The notes beneath the pieces are model-generated. The model was not told the origin of the DNA, searched no databases, and saw only the letters and a list, made by a program, of their open reading frames with translations. From Rhizobacter sp. (GTDB lineage Bacteria > Pseudomonadota > Gammaproteobacteria > Burkholderiales > Burkholderiaceae_C), in assembly GCA_025361845.1 (NCBI GenBank), contig JANYJL010000045.1, positions 1 to 58,224 on the forward strand: 58,224 nucleotides of DNA, read 5' to 3'. Shown one piece after another: positions 25,240 to 37,141 of the stretch (within the stretch, counting starts at the first letter, position 1; every line of letters starts with the position of its first letter). The translations under genes and the position numbers were made by a program.

Positions 25240-25870
25240 GGTCGGGCTCGGGGCTCAGGTGGATCACTTGCGCGCCCGCCGGCACATCGTGCGCATCGTG
25301 CGTGACGAGCACGGCGGGAATGCACTGTTCGCGGATGCCGGCGAAAACGAAGGCGCGAAAACGCTCGCGCAGCGCAGTGTCCAGACGCGAGAAGGGTTCG
25401 TCCAGCAGCAGGGCCTGCGGCTGCGCCAGCATCGCGCGCAACACCGACACACGCGCCCGCTGCCCACCCGAAAGCGTGTGCGGCCAACGCCCGCTGCAAC
25501 CCGCCAGGCCCGCTTGCGCAAGTGCCGCCTCGGCGCGCGCCACGCGCCCGGCGCGCAGGCCGGCGGGCAAGGCGAACAGCAGGTTGTCGAGCACCGTCAT
25601 GTGCGGGAACAGCAGGTCGTCCTGGAACAGGATGCCGACACGGCGCTGGGCCATCGGCAGCGCCGTGATGTCGCGGCCGAGCAGCCGCACGCGGCCACGC
25701 GCGCGCATGCCTGGCGGCAGGCTGCCACTCAGGAAGGCGAGCAGGGACGACTTGCCCGAACCGCTCTCGCCCATCACCGCGAGCACCTCGCCCCCACCGA
25801 CGCCGGCGCTCAGGTCGCGCACCAGCACCCGCTCGGAGGTGGCGATGCGGATGCTCTCGAGTTCGAGCAT
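25232..25870 (-). CDS. ynjD: ABC transporter ATP-binding protein, YnjD-like
   Basis: A 212-residue ATPase with Walker A GESGSGKSSL, Q-loop LFQDDLLFPHMTV, signature LSGGQRARVSVLRA, Walker B ALLLDEPFSRLD and the H-loop in VTHDAHD. It powers the permease encoded just upstream, with which it shares one base at the stop-start junction. Its place in an ynjBCD-F cluster supports the assignment. The substrate is unknown; YnjD-type systems resemble thiamine or iron transporters in organisation. Confidence 0.9.
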   Translation of the reverse strand: MLELESIRIATSERVLVRDLSAGVGGGEVLAVMGESGSGKSSLLAFLSGSLPPGMRARGRVRLLGRDITALPMAQRRVGILFQDDLLFPHMTVLDNLLFALPAGLRAGRVARAEAALAQAGLAGCSGRWPHTLSGGQRARVSVLRAMLAQPQALLLDEPFSRLDTALRERFRAFVFAGIREQCIPAVLVTHDAHDVPAGAQVIHLSPEPDHV

Positions 25871-27519
25871 CAGGCTGCCCCCAGGCGCCGCGCCTGCCGG
25901 CGTGCGACCAACAGCGCCGCGGCGAACGCGAGCGCAGGCAGCAGCGCTTGCATCAGCGCGAAGGCCGCCGTCAGCGTGCGCTGGCCGCCCGAGGCGAGCG
26001 TGAGTGCCTCGGTCGTCACGGTCGCGTAGCGGCCGGCGCCGACGAACTGCGTCGTGAGGTACTGCGTGACGCTGACGGCGAAGCCGATCGCGAAGGCAGC
26101 AGTAATCGGCGCCAGCAGCATCGGCCATTTCACGCGCCACAGGAACGTCGCGTGGCCGCGGCCGAGCGCGTGCGCCGTGAGCGCATAACGATCGTCATAG
26201 CCGCGGTAGGCCGGTGCCAGTGCGACCAGCACATAGGGCGCGGTGTAGAGGCTGTGCGCGAGCCACAGGCCGGAGTAGCGGCCGTCGAGGCCGAGGCCGA
26301 GCGTCAGGCGGTAGAGGCCGGCGACGAGCAGCACACCCGGCACCAGCATCGGTGCGAACACCAGCGGCGCGGCGCGGCCGTCCCAGTGCGGTGGCGTGGT
26401 TTCCATCCAGGCGATGGCGAGCAGCACACCGGTCGCGGCCGAGCCGAACGCGAGCGTGGCGGTGAGCGTGAGCGTGCTGCCGCTGTGCGCCACGACGGCC
26501 CAGGCACTGGCTGTCCACACCTGCGGCCACAGGGAAGGGAAGGACCACACGCCGGCCACCGAGACGAAGATCAGCATCACGAGCACCAGCGCATAGATTG
26601 ACGTGGCCGCGGCGACGACGCTGCGTGCCAGCCAGGCACCCGCGCGGCGCGGCGGCCGGTCGCCGCGCACACGGCGGGCGCGCAGCAGCGGCTGCACCAG
26701 GCGCACCGCAGCCCGCGCGATCAGCGCACCCACGCCGACCAGGGCAGTCAGCAACAAGGCCGCCGCGGCGCCCTGCCGGTTCACCGCCTCGTCGGCATCC
26801 AGCAGCCATTGCCAGGCCAGCATCGCGAGCGTCGGCGGGCGTGTGGGGCCGAGCACCAGGGCCATATCGACGACCGTCAGGCTGTAGGCCCAAACCGCCA
26901 GCAGCGGCAGCGCCAGGCGCGGCAGCAACTGCGGCCACAGCACACGCGCCCAGGTGCTGCGCGCGGAATAACCCATCGACGCGGCGATCTGCAACTGGCG
27001 CGTGATGTCCGCGCCCTGCCCAACCCGCTGCAACTGCGCGGCCACGTTCCACAGCAGGAAGGGCACTTCCTTCAACACGAGGCCTGCGGTGAGGGCGAGA
27101 CCGGCCGGGTCCTGCACGGTCGCGACATCGGGCGGCGCGGCCCAGCCGGTGGCGAGCGCGAGCAAGCGCGCGAGCACGCCGCTGGGCATCAGCAGCAAGG
27201 CCAGGCCGACCGCGAACGCAGCATGCGGCAGCGCCAGCACGGCGCCCAGCGCACGCTGCACGCGCGGCCACGCTGCACTGCCATGCAAGGCCGTGACGAT
27301 CACGAGCGTGGCGACGAGCGCGAGCAAAGCGCTCACCACGCCGACCCGCAGGCTCAGGCGCAAGGCCGGCACGAACTGCGAATCGGCCACCAGGGCCCGC
27401 CACGCGTTCGCGTCGATGGCGCTGTGCAGGCCGAATGCCAAGGCCGCGAGCAGCGGCAGCATGTAGAGCAGCGCCGGCGCGAGCCACGCCGATGTGGCAA
27501 GGCTGCGGCGCGTCGTCAC
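25870..27519 (-). CDS. ynjC: ABC transporter permease, double-domain, YnjC-like
   Basis: A 549-residue membrane protein with two fused BPD-transport domains, each of about six helices. The first has an EAA-type loop around QIAASMGYSARSTWARVLWP, the second around AHALGRGHATFLWRVKWPML. Escherichia coli YnjC has the same two-domain layout. The GTG at 27519 gives a 16-base gap after the binding-protein gene; the open frame runs a further 24 codons upstream into that gene, so the start is uncertain. It forms the channel of the importer with the YnjB and YnjD homologues. Confidence 0.86.
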   Translation of the reverse strand: MTTRRSLATSAWLAPALLYMLPLLAALAFGLHSAIDANAWRALVADSQFVPALRLSLRVGVVSALLALVATLVIVTALHGSAAWPRVQRALGAVLALPHAAFAVGLALLLMPSGVLARLLALATGWAAPPDVATVQDPAGLALTAGLVLKEVPFLLWNVAAQLQRVGQGADITRQLQIAASMGYSARSTWARVLWPQLLPRLALPLLAVWAYSLTVVDMALVLGPTRPPTLAMLAWQWLLDADEAVNRQGAAAALLLTALVGVGALIARAAVRLVQPLLRARRVRGDRPPRRAGAWLARSVVAAATSIYALVLVMLIFVSVAGVWSFPSLWPQVWTASAWAVVAHSGSTLTLTATLAFGSAATGVLLAIAWMETTPPHWDGRAAPLVFAPMLVPGVLLVAGLYRLTLGLGLDGRYSGLWLAHSLYTAPYVLVALAPAYRGYDDRYALTAHALGRGHATFLWRVKWPMLLAPITAAFAIGFAVSVTQYLTTQFVGAGRYATVTTEALTLASGGQRTLTAAFALMQALLPALAFAAALLVARRQARRLGAA

Positions 27520-27535
27520 GGCCAGCGCCCGGTGA

Positions 27536-28729
27536 CTACTGGCCGTAGCGCGTGAGCCACTCGCGCTCGATCGCATCGACCCACGATGCATGCGGCTCGG
27601 GCCAGGCCGGCGCCGGCTGCGTCACCGTGCCGGGCGCGGCCGACTGTGCGAAGAGGGCGCGGTCGGCGGCGGACAAACGCTCGACGGCCAGCACGGTCGG
27701 GTCGCCCCAGACCTTGATGTCGGCCTTGCGCGCTTGCGCCTGCGGCGACAGCAGAAAGTTGATGAGCACCTGGGCGCCTTCTTTCGCACGCGCATTGAAG
27801 GGGATCGCGATGAAATGCGTATTGCCGATGCTGCCGCCACTCGGTTGCCAGCTCACGACCGTGGCCGGCAACCGACCGGCCGCGATTTCATTGGCGGCAT
27901 CGAAGGGGTTGAAGCTCAGGTTCATCAGCAGCTCGCCATCAGCGAGCATCTGGCGCATCACGGTGTTGCTGGCGGGGAACTGCTGGCCCTGGCGCCACAG
28001 GTTCGGGTGCAGCGCATCGAGCGTGCGCCAGAGCGGCGCGCTCAGGCTCGCGAAGGCCTCGGGCTTGACCGCTGCATAGAACGGTTGGCGATCGGCGCTG
28101 GCTTCGAGCAGCAGCTGCTTGAGGAAGGTGGTGCCGTGGAAGTTCGGCGGCTTCGGGTACGTCACCCGCCCTGGATTGCGCTGCGCGAAGGCCAACAATT
28201 CGGCCAGGCTGCGCGGCGGCTGCGGCAGCTTCGCGCTGTCGCCGTAGTAGGTGAGTTGCGCCATGCCCCAGGGCGCTTCGAGGCCGGCCACCGGTTCCGA
28301 AAAATCGATCCGCGTGGTCGGCTTGCCGGCGGCGTCGACCGCGGCATAGGCGGGCAGGCTCTCGGAGAAAGGGCCGAACAGCAGGCCATCGCGTTTCATC
28401 GCGAGGAAGTTCTCGCCATTGATCCACACCGCATCGACCGAGCCATCGGCCACGCGGCCGGCCTGCTTCTCGGTGCGCACACGTTTGACGACTTCGGCGG
28501 TGTCCGAGATCTTCACGTGTTCGAGCTTCACGCCCCAGCGTTTCTCGACCACGGCGCCGGCCCATTGCAGGTAGGCGTTGATGTTCTCGCTGCCGGCCCA
28601 GGCGTTGAAGTAGACCGTCTGGCCGCGGGCTGTGCGTTCGATGCGGTCCCAAGCCGCATCAGCGGCGAAGGCCTTCGGCAACCAAGGTGCCAGTGCGGCA
28701 GCGGTGAGGACGTGGCGGCGTTGTGTCAT
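27536..28729 (-). CDS. ynjB: ABC transporter substrate-binding protein, YnjB-like
   Basis: A 397-residue periplasmic binding protein. The N-terminus (TQRRHVLTAAALAPWLPKAFA) is a signal, possibly Tat-type because of the paired arginines. The mature part begins with the YFNAWAGSENINAYLQWAG segment characteristic of YnjB and contains DAVWINGENFLAMK and GDPTVLAVERL. It belongs to the type 2 extracellular solute-binding fold. The ligand is unknown. The gene begins only 30 bases after the doxX stop of the bufferin operon, with no terminator between, so the two groups may be cotranscribed. Confidence 0.87.
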   Translation of the reverse strand: MTQRRHVLTAAALAPWLPKAFAADAAWDRIERTARGQTVYFNAWAGSENINAYLQWAGAVVEKRWGVKLEHVKISDTAEVVKRVRTEKQAGRVADGSVDAVWINGENFLAMKRDGLLFGPFSESLPAYAAVDAAGKPTTRIDFSEPVAGLEAPWGMAQLTYYGDSAKLPQPPRSLAELLAFAQRNPGRVTYPKPPNFHGTTFLKQLLLEASADRQPFYAAVKPEAFASLSAPLWRTLDALHPNLWRQGQQFPASNTVMRQMLADGELLMNLSFNPFDAANEIAAGRLPATVVSWQPSGGSIGNTHFIAIPFNARAKEGAQVLINFLLSPQAQARKADIKVWGDPTVLAVERLSAADRALFAQSAAPGTVTQPAPAWPEPHASWVDAIEREWLTRYGQ

Positions 28730-28759
28730 GAGGCAGTCGAAGGGTTCGGCACCCCCAGA

Positions 28760-29296
28760 CTATGCCGAAGGTCGCGCCGCAGTGTAGTCAGCTTGCTTCG
28801 CCGCGTGCGGCGCGAGCACGCGAGACCTCAACCACGGCACGGCGAACCGATCCAGTGACCAGCGGCCCGGCCCCCACAGCAGCAGCGCGGCGAGCAGGCT
28901 GCCCCAGAAGACATGGCCTTGCAGAGCGGCATCCGCGATCTCGGCCAGGCTCAGCACCGCCACCACGTTCAGCACCGACATGCCCGCCGCAGCGAAGCGC
29001 CCGAACAGGCCGAGCACCAGCAACACCGGCAGCGCGATCTCGGCCGCGGTGCCCATGAAGGCGGCGACGGTCGGGTCGAGCAGGGGCACGTGGTATTCGT
29101 CCATGAAGAGCGCGAGCGTGGTGTCCCAGTCGTGCAGCTTGGTCAGGCCGGAGCGGAAGAACACCGAGCCGACATAGAGGCGCGCCAGCAGTTGCGCGGC
29201 GGGTTGCAGCAGTTCGAGCGCGGCGATGGCCTTCTCACCCAGCGCCCACAGGCGGGCCAGCAAGGGCTGTCGGGTCGGGTGCGTCGGGGTGGTCAT
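28760..29296 (-). CDS. DoxX family membrane protein
   Basis: A 178-residue four-helix membrane protein of the DoxX/quinol oxidase-subunit superfamily, with RLYVGSVFFRSGLTKLHDWD near residues 42-61 and hydrophobic segments near 80-150. The start ATG at 29296 overlaps the bufC stop (ATGA). A DoxX-type gene in this position is standard for bufferin operons (gigT in the gold-induced operon of Cupriavidus). It may supply redox capacity in the membrane for thiol or metal chemistry; that is inference. Confidence 0.88.
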   Translation of the reverse strand: MTTPTHPTRQPLLARLWALGEKAIAALELLQPAAQLLARLYVGSVFFRSGLTKLHDWDTTLALFMDEYHVPLLDPTVAAFMGTAAEIALPVLLVLGLFGRFAAAGMSVLNVVAVLSLAEIADAALQGHVFWGSLLAALLLWGPGRWSLDRFAVPWLRSRVLAPHAAKQADYTAARPSA

Positions 29297-30105
29297 GCGG
29301 GTTCTCCGTCGTTGTGCGTCGGGGGTTGGTCGGTGCACAGCGTCGCACCTTTCAACCATTTCTCCTGGATGGCGGTGGTGAGCCAGAGGCTGAAGTCGAA
29401 GGCCTCACCGGCATCGACCAAGGCACGGTCGAGGGCAGTGCCTGCGATCAAAGCTTCGGTCCAGCGAGCGGTCGCGCCATCGACGCGGTGCACATTGGCG
29501 CGCCAGCCTTGGCGGGCGACGAGTGCCGTTTCGGCGAGCTCGCTGTCGATGGCAGCGCGCATGGCATCGAAGTCGGCTTCGGCGGTGTGGTGCGCGGCGT
29601 GGATCGTGACGATCGGCCAGCGTGAGCGGATGAGCGCGGTGCCGGGCATCAGCACGAGCGTGAGTTGCTGCGGCTCGGCTTCCGACAACAACGCGAGGGA
29701 CGCGGCATCGAAGTCGGCATCTGCCGCTCGCTCGCACTCGTGCACGGCCAGATCGAGACGGGCGGCATCGCCGAAGTACGGCCAGGCGGAGAACGCCGCA
29801 TGCGCTTCGAGCCACGCGGGGAAGCTGGCACCCCACTCGCCGAGGTCGCCGCGGGCCGGGGGCTCGGCGCGCCAGAACTCGCGGGCGAGGTGCTCGAAGT
29901 CTTCGGCGCCGATCAAGGCAGCGATGGTGGGAAACACGGCGAGCAAGGCGCGCTCGGCAATGGCCGCGGCATTGATGCGGTAGGCGTCGAGGCCTTGCCG
30001 GGCGCGTGCGGCATCTTCATGCAAGGCGAGTTCGGCCGGCGCCGGGCCGCGGGTGGCGATGGCGGCCAGCAACGCGCGCTGGCGCTCGGCTTCGGCGCCG
30101 CTCAT
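29293..30105 (-). CDS. bufC: BufC / HvfC-like MNIO partner protein (DUF2063)
   Basis: A 270-residue cytoplasmic protein that in bufferin systems acts with the MNIO enzyme, probably as precursor-recognition partner. The N-terminal DUF2063 domain is clear: [22 protein letters not shown], then [25 protein letters not shown]. The C-terminal half is less conserved. It overlaps bufB at its start and doxX at its stop by four bases each, so stoichiometric coupled translation is likely. Confidence 0.9.
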   Translation of the reverse strand: MSGAEAERQRALLAAIATRGPAPAELALHEDAARARQGLDAYRINAAAIAERALLAVFPTIAALIGAEDFEHLAREFWRAEPPARGDLGEWGASFPAWLEAHAAFSAWPYFGDAARLDLAVHECERAADADFDAASLALLSEAEPQQLTLVLMPGTALIRSRWPIVTIHAAHHTAEADFDAMRAAIDSELAETALVARQGWRANVHRVDGATARWTEALIAGTALDRALVDAGEAFDFSLWLTTAIQEKWLKGATLCTDQPPTHNDGEPA

Positions 30106-30992
30106 GTCCGCGCCATCAGGCTTGCAGCTCGTTGCGCCTCACCGAGCAACACGTCCAATGCCGGAATGTCGGTATCCCACTCGACCAGGGTCTGCACCCG
30201 GCCGAAGCGTTCGAGCGCATGCGCATACACCGCCCACACACCCGGCCGCACGACGCTGCTGTGGTCATCAATCACCAGACGCTCGGCGCCGGCCCCGCTT
30301 TCACTGAACCCGGCGAGGTGGATTTCATCGACGATGCCACGCGGCAGCGCATCGAGGTAGGCCTTGCAATGCGCAATCGGATCGGCAGCACCGGCGTTCA
30401 GCGCATTGACCATCAGGTTGTTCACGTCGAGCAGCATGCGGCAACCGCTGCGGCGGCAGAGTTCAGCGAAGAAGGCCGGCTCGGCCATTGCGTCGCCCGT
30501 TTCGAAACCGACGTAGGCCGACAGGTTCTCGACCGCGATCGGGCGCTTCAGGCGCTCTTGCACCTGCATCACCTGGCTCACCATGATGGCCAGCGATTCA
30601 GGCGTGAAGGCGATCGGCAGCAGATCGCTGCCATGCACCACCGGCCCGCCGGGCAACAGCGGCGCCCGCGCGAAACAGGCGTGGTCCGAGACACGCAGCG
30701 GCTCGATGCGCTGCACCAGCCGTTCGAGCCGATCGAGGTGCCACGGGTCGAGGCCGGCGGCCGAACCGAGCGCCAGGCCCACGCCGTGCAGGCTCACGGG
30801 GTAGAGGCAACGCGCCTCGTGCAGCACCGCGAGCGCGGCGCCACCGTCGGCGAAAAAATTCTCGGAATGGACTTCGACAAAGCCCAGGACGGGCTTGTCG
30901 TTCAGCACCGCCGCGTAGTGCGGCTGGCGCAGGCCGATGCCGACCTGGCCGGAGGCGGCAGGCGCGGCATGCGGCACGGCGGCGGGAATCAC
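30102..30992 (-). CDS. bufB: Multinuclear non-heme iron-dependent oxidative enzyme (MNIO, DUF692)
   Basis: A 296-residue DUF692 enzyme that modifies cysteines of a ribosomally made precursor; BufB homologues make 5-thiooxazoles that bind copper. Metal-binding motifs are all present: [55 protein letters not shown] and IDDHSSVV. The start taken is a GTG at 30992 that overlaps the bufA stop (GTGA); an in-frame GTG at 30977 is an alternative. Related enzymes are MbnB (methanobactin) and TglH. Confidence 0.93.
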   Translation of the reverse strand: MIPAAVPHAAPAASGQVGIGLRQPHYAAVLNDKPVLGFVEVHSENFFADGGAALAVLHEARCLYPVSLHGVGLALGSAAGLDPWHLDRLERLVQRIEPLRVSDHACFARAPLLPGGPVVHGSDLLPIAFTPESLAIMVSQVMQVQERLKRPIAVENLSAYVGFETGDAMAEPAFFAELCRRSGCRMLLDVNNLMVNALNAGAADPIAHCKAYLDALPRGIVDEIHLAGFSESGAGAERLVIDDHSSVVRPGVWAVYAHALERFGRVQTLVEWDTDIPALDVLLGEAQRAASLMART

Positions 30993-31270
30993 TTCTTCAT
31001 CATGCCCTTGACTTCGTCGGCCGACTTGCCACCCATCGAAGCGCAGGTGCCCTTGCCGACGTACTTCCATTCGTCGGTGCCCATGTCCATCTTGTTCTGG
31101 CCGGCGCACGAATGCGTGCCCGACAGGTTGGCGCAGTCGTTCTGGCCGGCCTTGGCGATGCCGAAGCACTTTTCCTTGCCGGCCGGGGTGTCGGCGGCGT
31201 TGGCGGTGGACAGCACACCCATGGCGAGCACGGAAGCCAGGGCGGTCGAAAGGATGAGGCGTTGGTTCAT
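30989..31270 (-). CDS. bufA: Bufferin precursor, DUF2282 (BufA1 type)
   Basis: A 93-residue precursor with a cleavable signal peptide ending ANA at about residue 25. The mature peptide has four cysteines (35, 46, 55, 76) in the bufferin pattern [15 protein letters not shown], then THSC and KGTC. In studied cases these cysteines are converted by BufB to copper-chelating thiooxazoles and the product is exported to protect the envelope. The ATG at 31270 is preceded by GGAG. It is the first gene of the - strand operon. Confidence 0.93.
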   Translation of the reverse strand: MNQRLILSTALASVLAMGVLSTANAADTPAGKEKCFGIAKAGQNDCANLSGTHSCAGQNKMDMGTDEWKYVGKGTCASMGGKSADEVKGMMKK

Positions 31271-31340
31271 GTCATTTCTCCAATGAAAAGCGGTTGGGTT
31301 GCAGTGTCGGCCGCGGGTGAATTGCGAACAACGACCTGCA

Positions 31341-31370
31341 TGAGTCGCTGACTCGGGGCGCACCTTACAC
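31341..31370 (-). promoter_or_regulatory. Candidate ECF-sigma promoter of the bufferin operon
   Basis: On the - strand GTGTAAGG (31363-31370) is followed after 15 bases by CGACTCA (31341-31347), resembling ECF sigma -35 and -10 elements. A small palindrome GAGTC-GCT-GACTC (31342-31354) overlaps the -10. Bufferin operons elsewhere are under ECF sigma control. No cognate sigma/anti-sigma pair lies nearby. Confidence 0.35.
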
Positions 31371-31390
31371 CGAGTTTTACGGGCCCTGTT

Positions 31391-35026
<3,636 letters not shown>

Positions 35027-35137
35027 CGGGCGGTTTCGGTTTGCCGGCACTGTAGCCCAGGCCCGCCGGCGGACACCACGCGGCAGTGCATCCACGACCG
35101 GGCTCTTTACCTCCGTTCACATCGCACGGCGTCAACA

Positions 35138-35166
35138 TTGAGCGCGGCCAGCCGTTTCGATATACA
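35138..35166 (+). promoter_or_regulatory. Sigma-70-type promoter of the duplicated-repeat gene
   Basis: TTGAGC (35138-35143) and TATACA (35161-35166) are separated by exactly 17 bases, giving four of six and five of six matches. The expected start near 35173 gives a leader of about 45 bases with GGAG at 35206. Confidence 0.6.
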
Positions 35167-35217
35167 TCGGCCGCGCACATGGCTCGGCCGTATCCACAAC
35201 CCCACGGAGCCCTGAGC

Positions 35218-35805
35218 ATGATCAAACGTACCCTGATGGCCGCTGCCCTGTCGCTGGCCTTTGCCGGCGCCTACGCGCAGACCACCGCCGCCGAAACCAC
35301 GCAGCGAGACGTGAACCAGCAGACCCGCATCGAGAACGGCCTGAAGGACGGCTCGCTCAGCACCGGCGAAGCCGCCCGGCTCGAAAAGGAAGAGGGCCGC
35401 GTCGATCACCTGCAGGCGCAGGCACTGAACAACGGCAAGCTCTCACGTGCCGAACGACTGCGGCTGAACGCGGCGCAGAACAAGGTCAGCCGCGACATCG
35501 CGGCAGACAAGCACAACGCGGTGAACGGCAACCCGAATTCGGCCTCGTCCGAACGCATGCAGGCCGATGTGGCGCGCAACGTCAACCAGGAAAAGCGCAT
35601 CGCAGCCGGGGTCCAGAGCGGCGCGCTGACGAACCATGAAGCGGCGAAGCTCGAACGCGGCCAGGCCCACGTCGATCGCCGGGAAGCCGCGGCAGGGAGC
35701 GATGGCCATGTCGGCGCCGCCGAACAGCGCGGCATCCAGCACGCCGAGAACCACCAGAGCCGGCGCATCCGCCGCGAGAAACACGACGCGCAAGTGCGCG
35801 GCTGA
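35218..35805 (+). CDS. Exported protein with internal duplication
   Basis: A 195-residue protein of unknown function. A signal peptide (KRTLMAAALSLAFAGAYAQ) is followed by two homologous halves of about 75 residues. The first runs from VNQQTRIENGLKDGSLSTGE to DIAADKHN and the second from VNQEKRIAAGVQSGALTNHE to RREKHD. Each half has a (N)QxxRIxxGxxxGxLxxxEAAxLE helix pair and a basic end. The fold is probably all-helical and periplasmic. ATG 35218 has GGAG at a good distance and a promoter upstream. It is divergent from oplAH and convergent with a patatin gene. Confidence 0.85.
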   Translation: MIKRTLMAAALSLAFAGAYAQTTAAETTQRDVNQQTRIENGLKDGSLSTGEAARLEKEEGRVDHLQAQALNNGKLSRAERLRLNAAQNKVSRDIAADKHNAVNGNPNSASSERMQADVARNVNQEKRIAAGVQSGALTNHEAAKLERGQAHVDRREAAAGSDGHVGAAEQRGIQHAENHQSRRIRREKHDAQVRG

Positions 35806-35841
35806 GCCGGCGGCCCGAGCCGAGGGCCGGGCGACGAAGCC

Positions 35842-35862
35842 CTGAACGGCAGCGCCGTTCAG
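35842..35862. terminator. Convergent hairpin between the duplicated-repeat gene and the patatin gene
   Basis: A perfect 9-base stem CTGAACGGC/GCCGTTCAG with loop AGC spans the patatin stop codon. It follows the + strand stop at 35805 and can form in both transcripts. There is no T-run, so its strength is uncertain. Confidence 0.45.
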
Positions 35863-36992
35863 CGCCTACGCACCTCGTCGTGCGCGAGGTCGTAGACGGT
35901 GACGCCGTCGTCCGGGTTCGAGGCCGACAGCCAATCCGGGTGCGCCACGGTGCGCTGCATGTCGTGCTGGCCGGCCTGCCAGTGTTGCAGCACGGTGGCA
36001 CGCGAGAACTCGTAGTCCTTCGACTCCTGCTCGTAGCGGCTCTGCCGGTAGATCAGGTGAACGATGTCGACATGGCTCGCGGCGCAGGCACCGGCCAGGC
36101 GCTTCATGTCGGGCCGGTTGCGCAGCTTCGCGGGCAACTCGGCGATCAGCATGTGCAAGGCCTTGTGATCGCGCGCAACCTGCGCCGCCAGGTCGGTGTT
36201 GAAGCGCGTGCGGCTCGAATACATGATGTCCTTCTGCCGCGCCAGCACGCCGGCCATGTTGGTGGGCAGCGCACCGCGCGCGCTGAACAGATCGACCTGC
36301 GCAATAAGCAAACGGCCCGAACCACGCTGGTCCAGCACGTATTGCAGCGGCGTGTTGGAGACGATGCCGCCGTCCCAATACGGCTCGTCGTCGATCATCA
36401 CCGGCGCGAAGGCCGGCGGCAGCGCGCCGCTGGCCATGATGTGCTCGGGGCCGATGCGCTGCATCGTGTTGTCGAAGTAGATCGAGTTGCCGCTGCGCAC
36501 GTTCACCGCACCGACCGACAGGCGCACTTTTTTGCTGTTGATGAGGTCGAAATCGACCAGGCGTTCGAGCGTCGCTCGCAGCGGCGCGGTGTCGTAGTAA
36601 CTCAGTGCACCGTCCGTGCCTTCGGGCTGGAACATCGGCGGCGGCACGCGCGGCGTGTAGAAGCCGTTCACCCCGGCCGCGGCCGATACCGCGGCGCTGA
36701 ACTGGTGGAACATCGCACGCTGAACATCCCACCACGGCGCCAGGCCGTTGACACGCGAGGACACCAGTTCCCAGAACTCGCGCAGGCGCTCGACCCGCCG
36801 CGCCGGCGGGTTGCCGACGATCAGCGCGGCATTGATGGCGCCGATGGAAACGCCGGCCACCCAATCCGCCTCGCGCGGGAGCTTGGCGACTTCTTCGTAC
36901 ACACCGGCCTGGTAAGCGCCGAGCGCGCCACCGCCTTGCAGGACGAGGGCGATTTTTTCGTGGTCGAGCGAGATGGTGTTGCGGCGGGCCAT
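35859..36992 (-). CDS. Patatin-like phospholipase
   Basis: A 377-residue lipid acyl hydrolase. The oxyanion-hole motif QGGGALGAYQAG, the nucleophile elbow GVSIGAINAA (Gly-x-Ser-x-Gly) and the catalytic Asp in YWDGGIVSNTPL form the Ser-Asp dyad. The C-terminal part, from about residue 215 (DLFSARGALPTNMAGV), matches DUF3734, frequently fused to patatin domains. No signal peptide is seen, so it is cytoplasmic or membrane-peripheral. The ATG at 36992 fits the family start. It is divergent from the PilB-like gene. Confidence 0.9.
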   Translation of the reverse strand: MARRNTISLDHEKIALVLQGGGALGAYQAGVYEEVAKLPREADWVAGVSIGAINAALIVGNPPARRVERLREFWELVSSRVNGLAPWWDVQRAMFHQFSAAVSAAAGVNGFYTPRVPPPMFQPEGTDGALSYYDTAPLRATLERLVDFDLINSKKVRLSVGAVNVRSGNSIYFDNTMQRIGPEHIMASGALPPAFAPVMIDDEPYWDGGIVSNTPLQYVLDQRGSGRLLIAQVDLFSARGALPTNMAGVLARQKDIMYSSRTRFNTDLAAQVARDHKALHMLIAELPAKLRNRPDMKRLAGACAASHVDIVHLIYRQSRYEQESKDYEFSRATVLQHWQAGQHDMQRTVAHPDWLSASNPDDGVTVYDLAHDEVRRR

Positions 36993-37141
36993 GTGGACTC
37001 CAGGTGAAGCCGCATTTTCACCGGCGCCGCATGAGGCCGCGATTAAGGGCCTGAGCTGCCCTCATTTCGAGGCATCGCGCCGCAGCCGACCGCCGGATCA
37101 TGACTGCGTGATAAAGGGTCGCAACGCGGCCCGTTGCTGCA

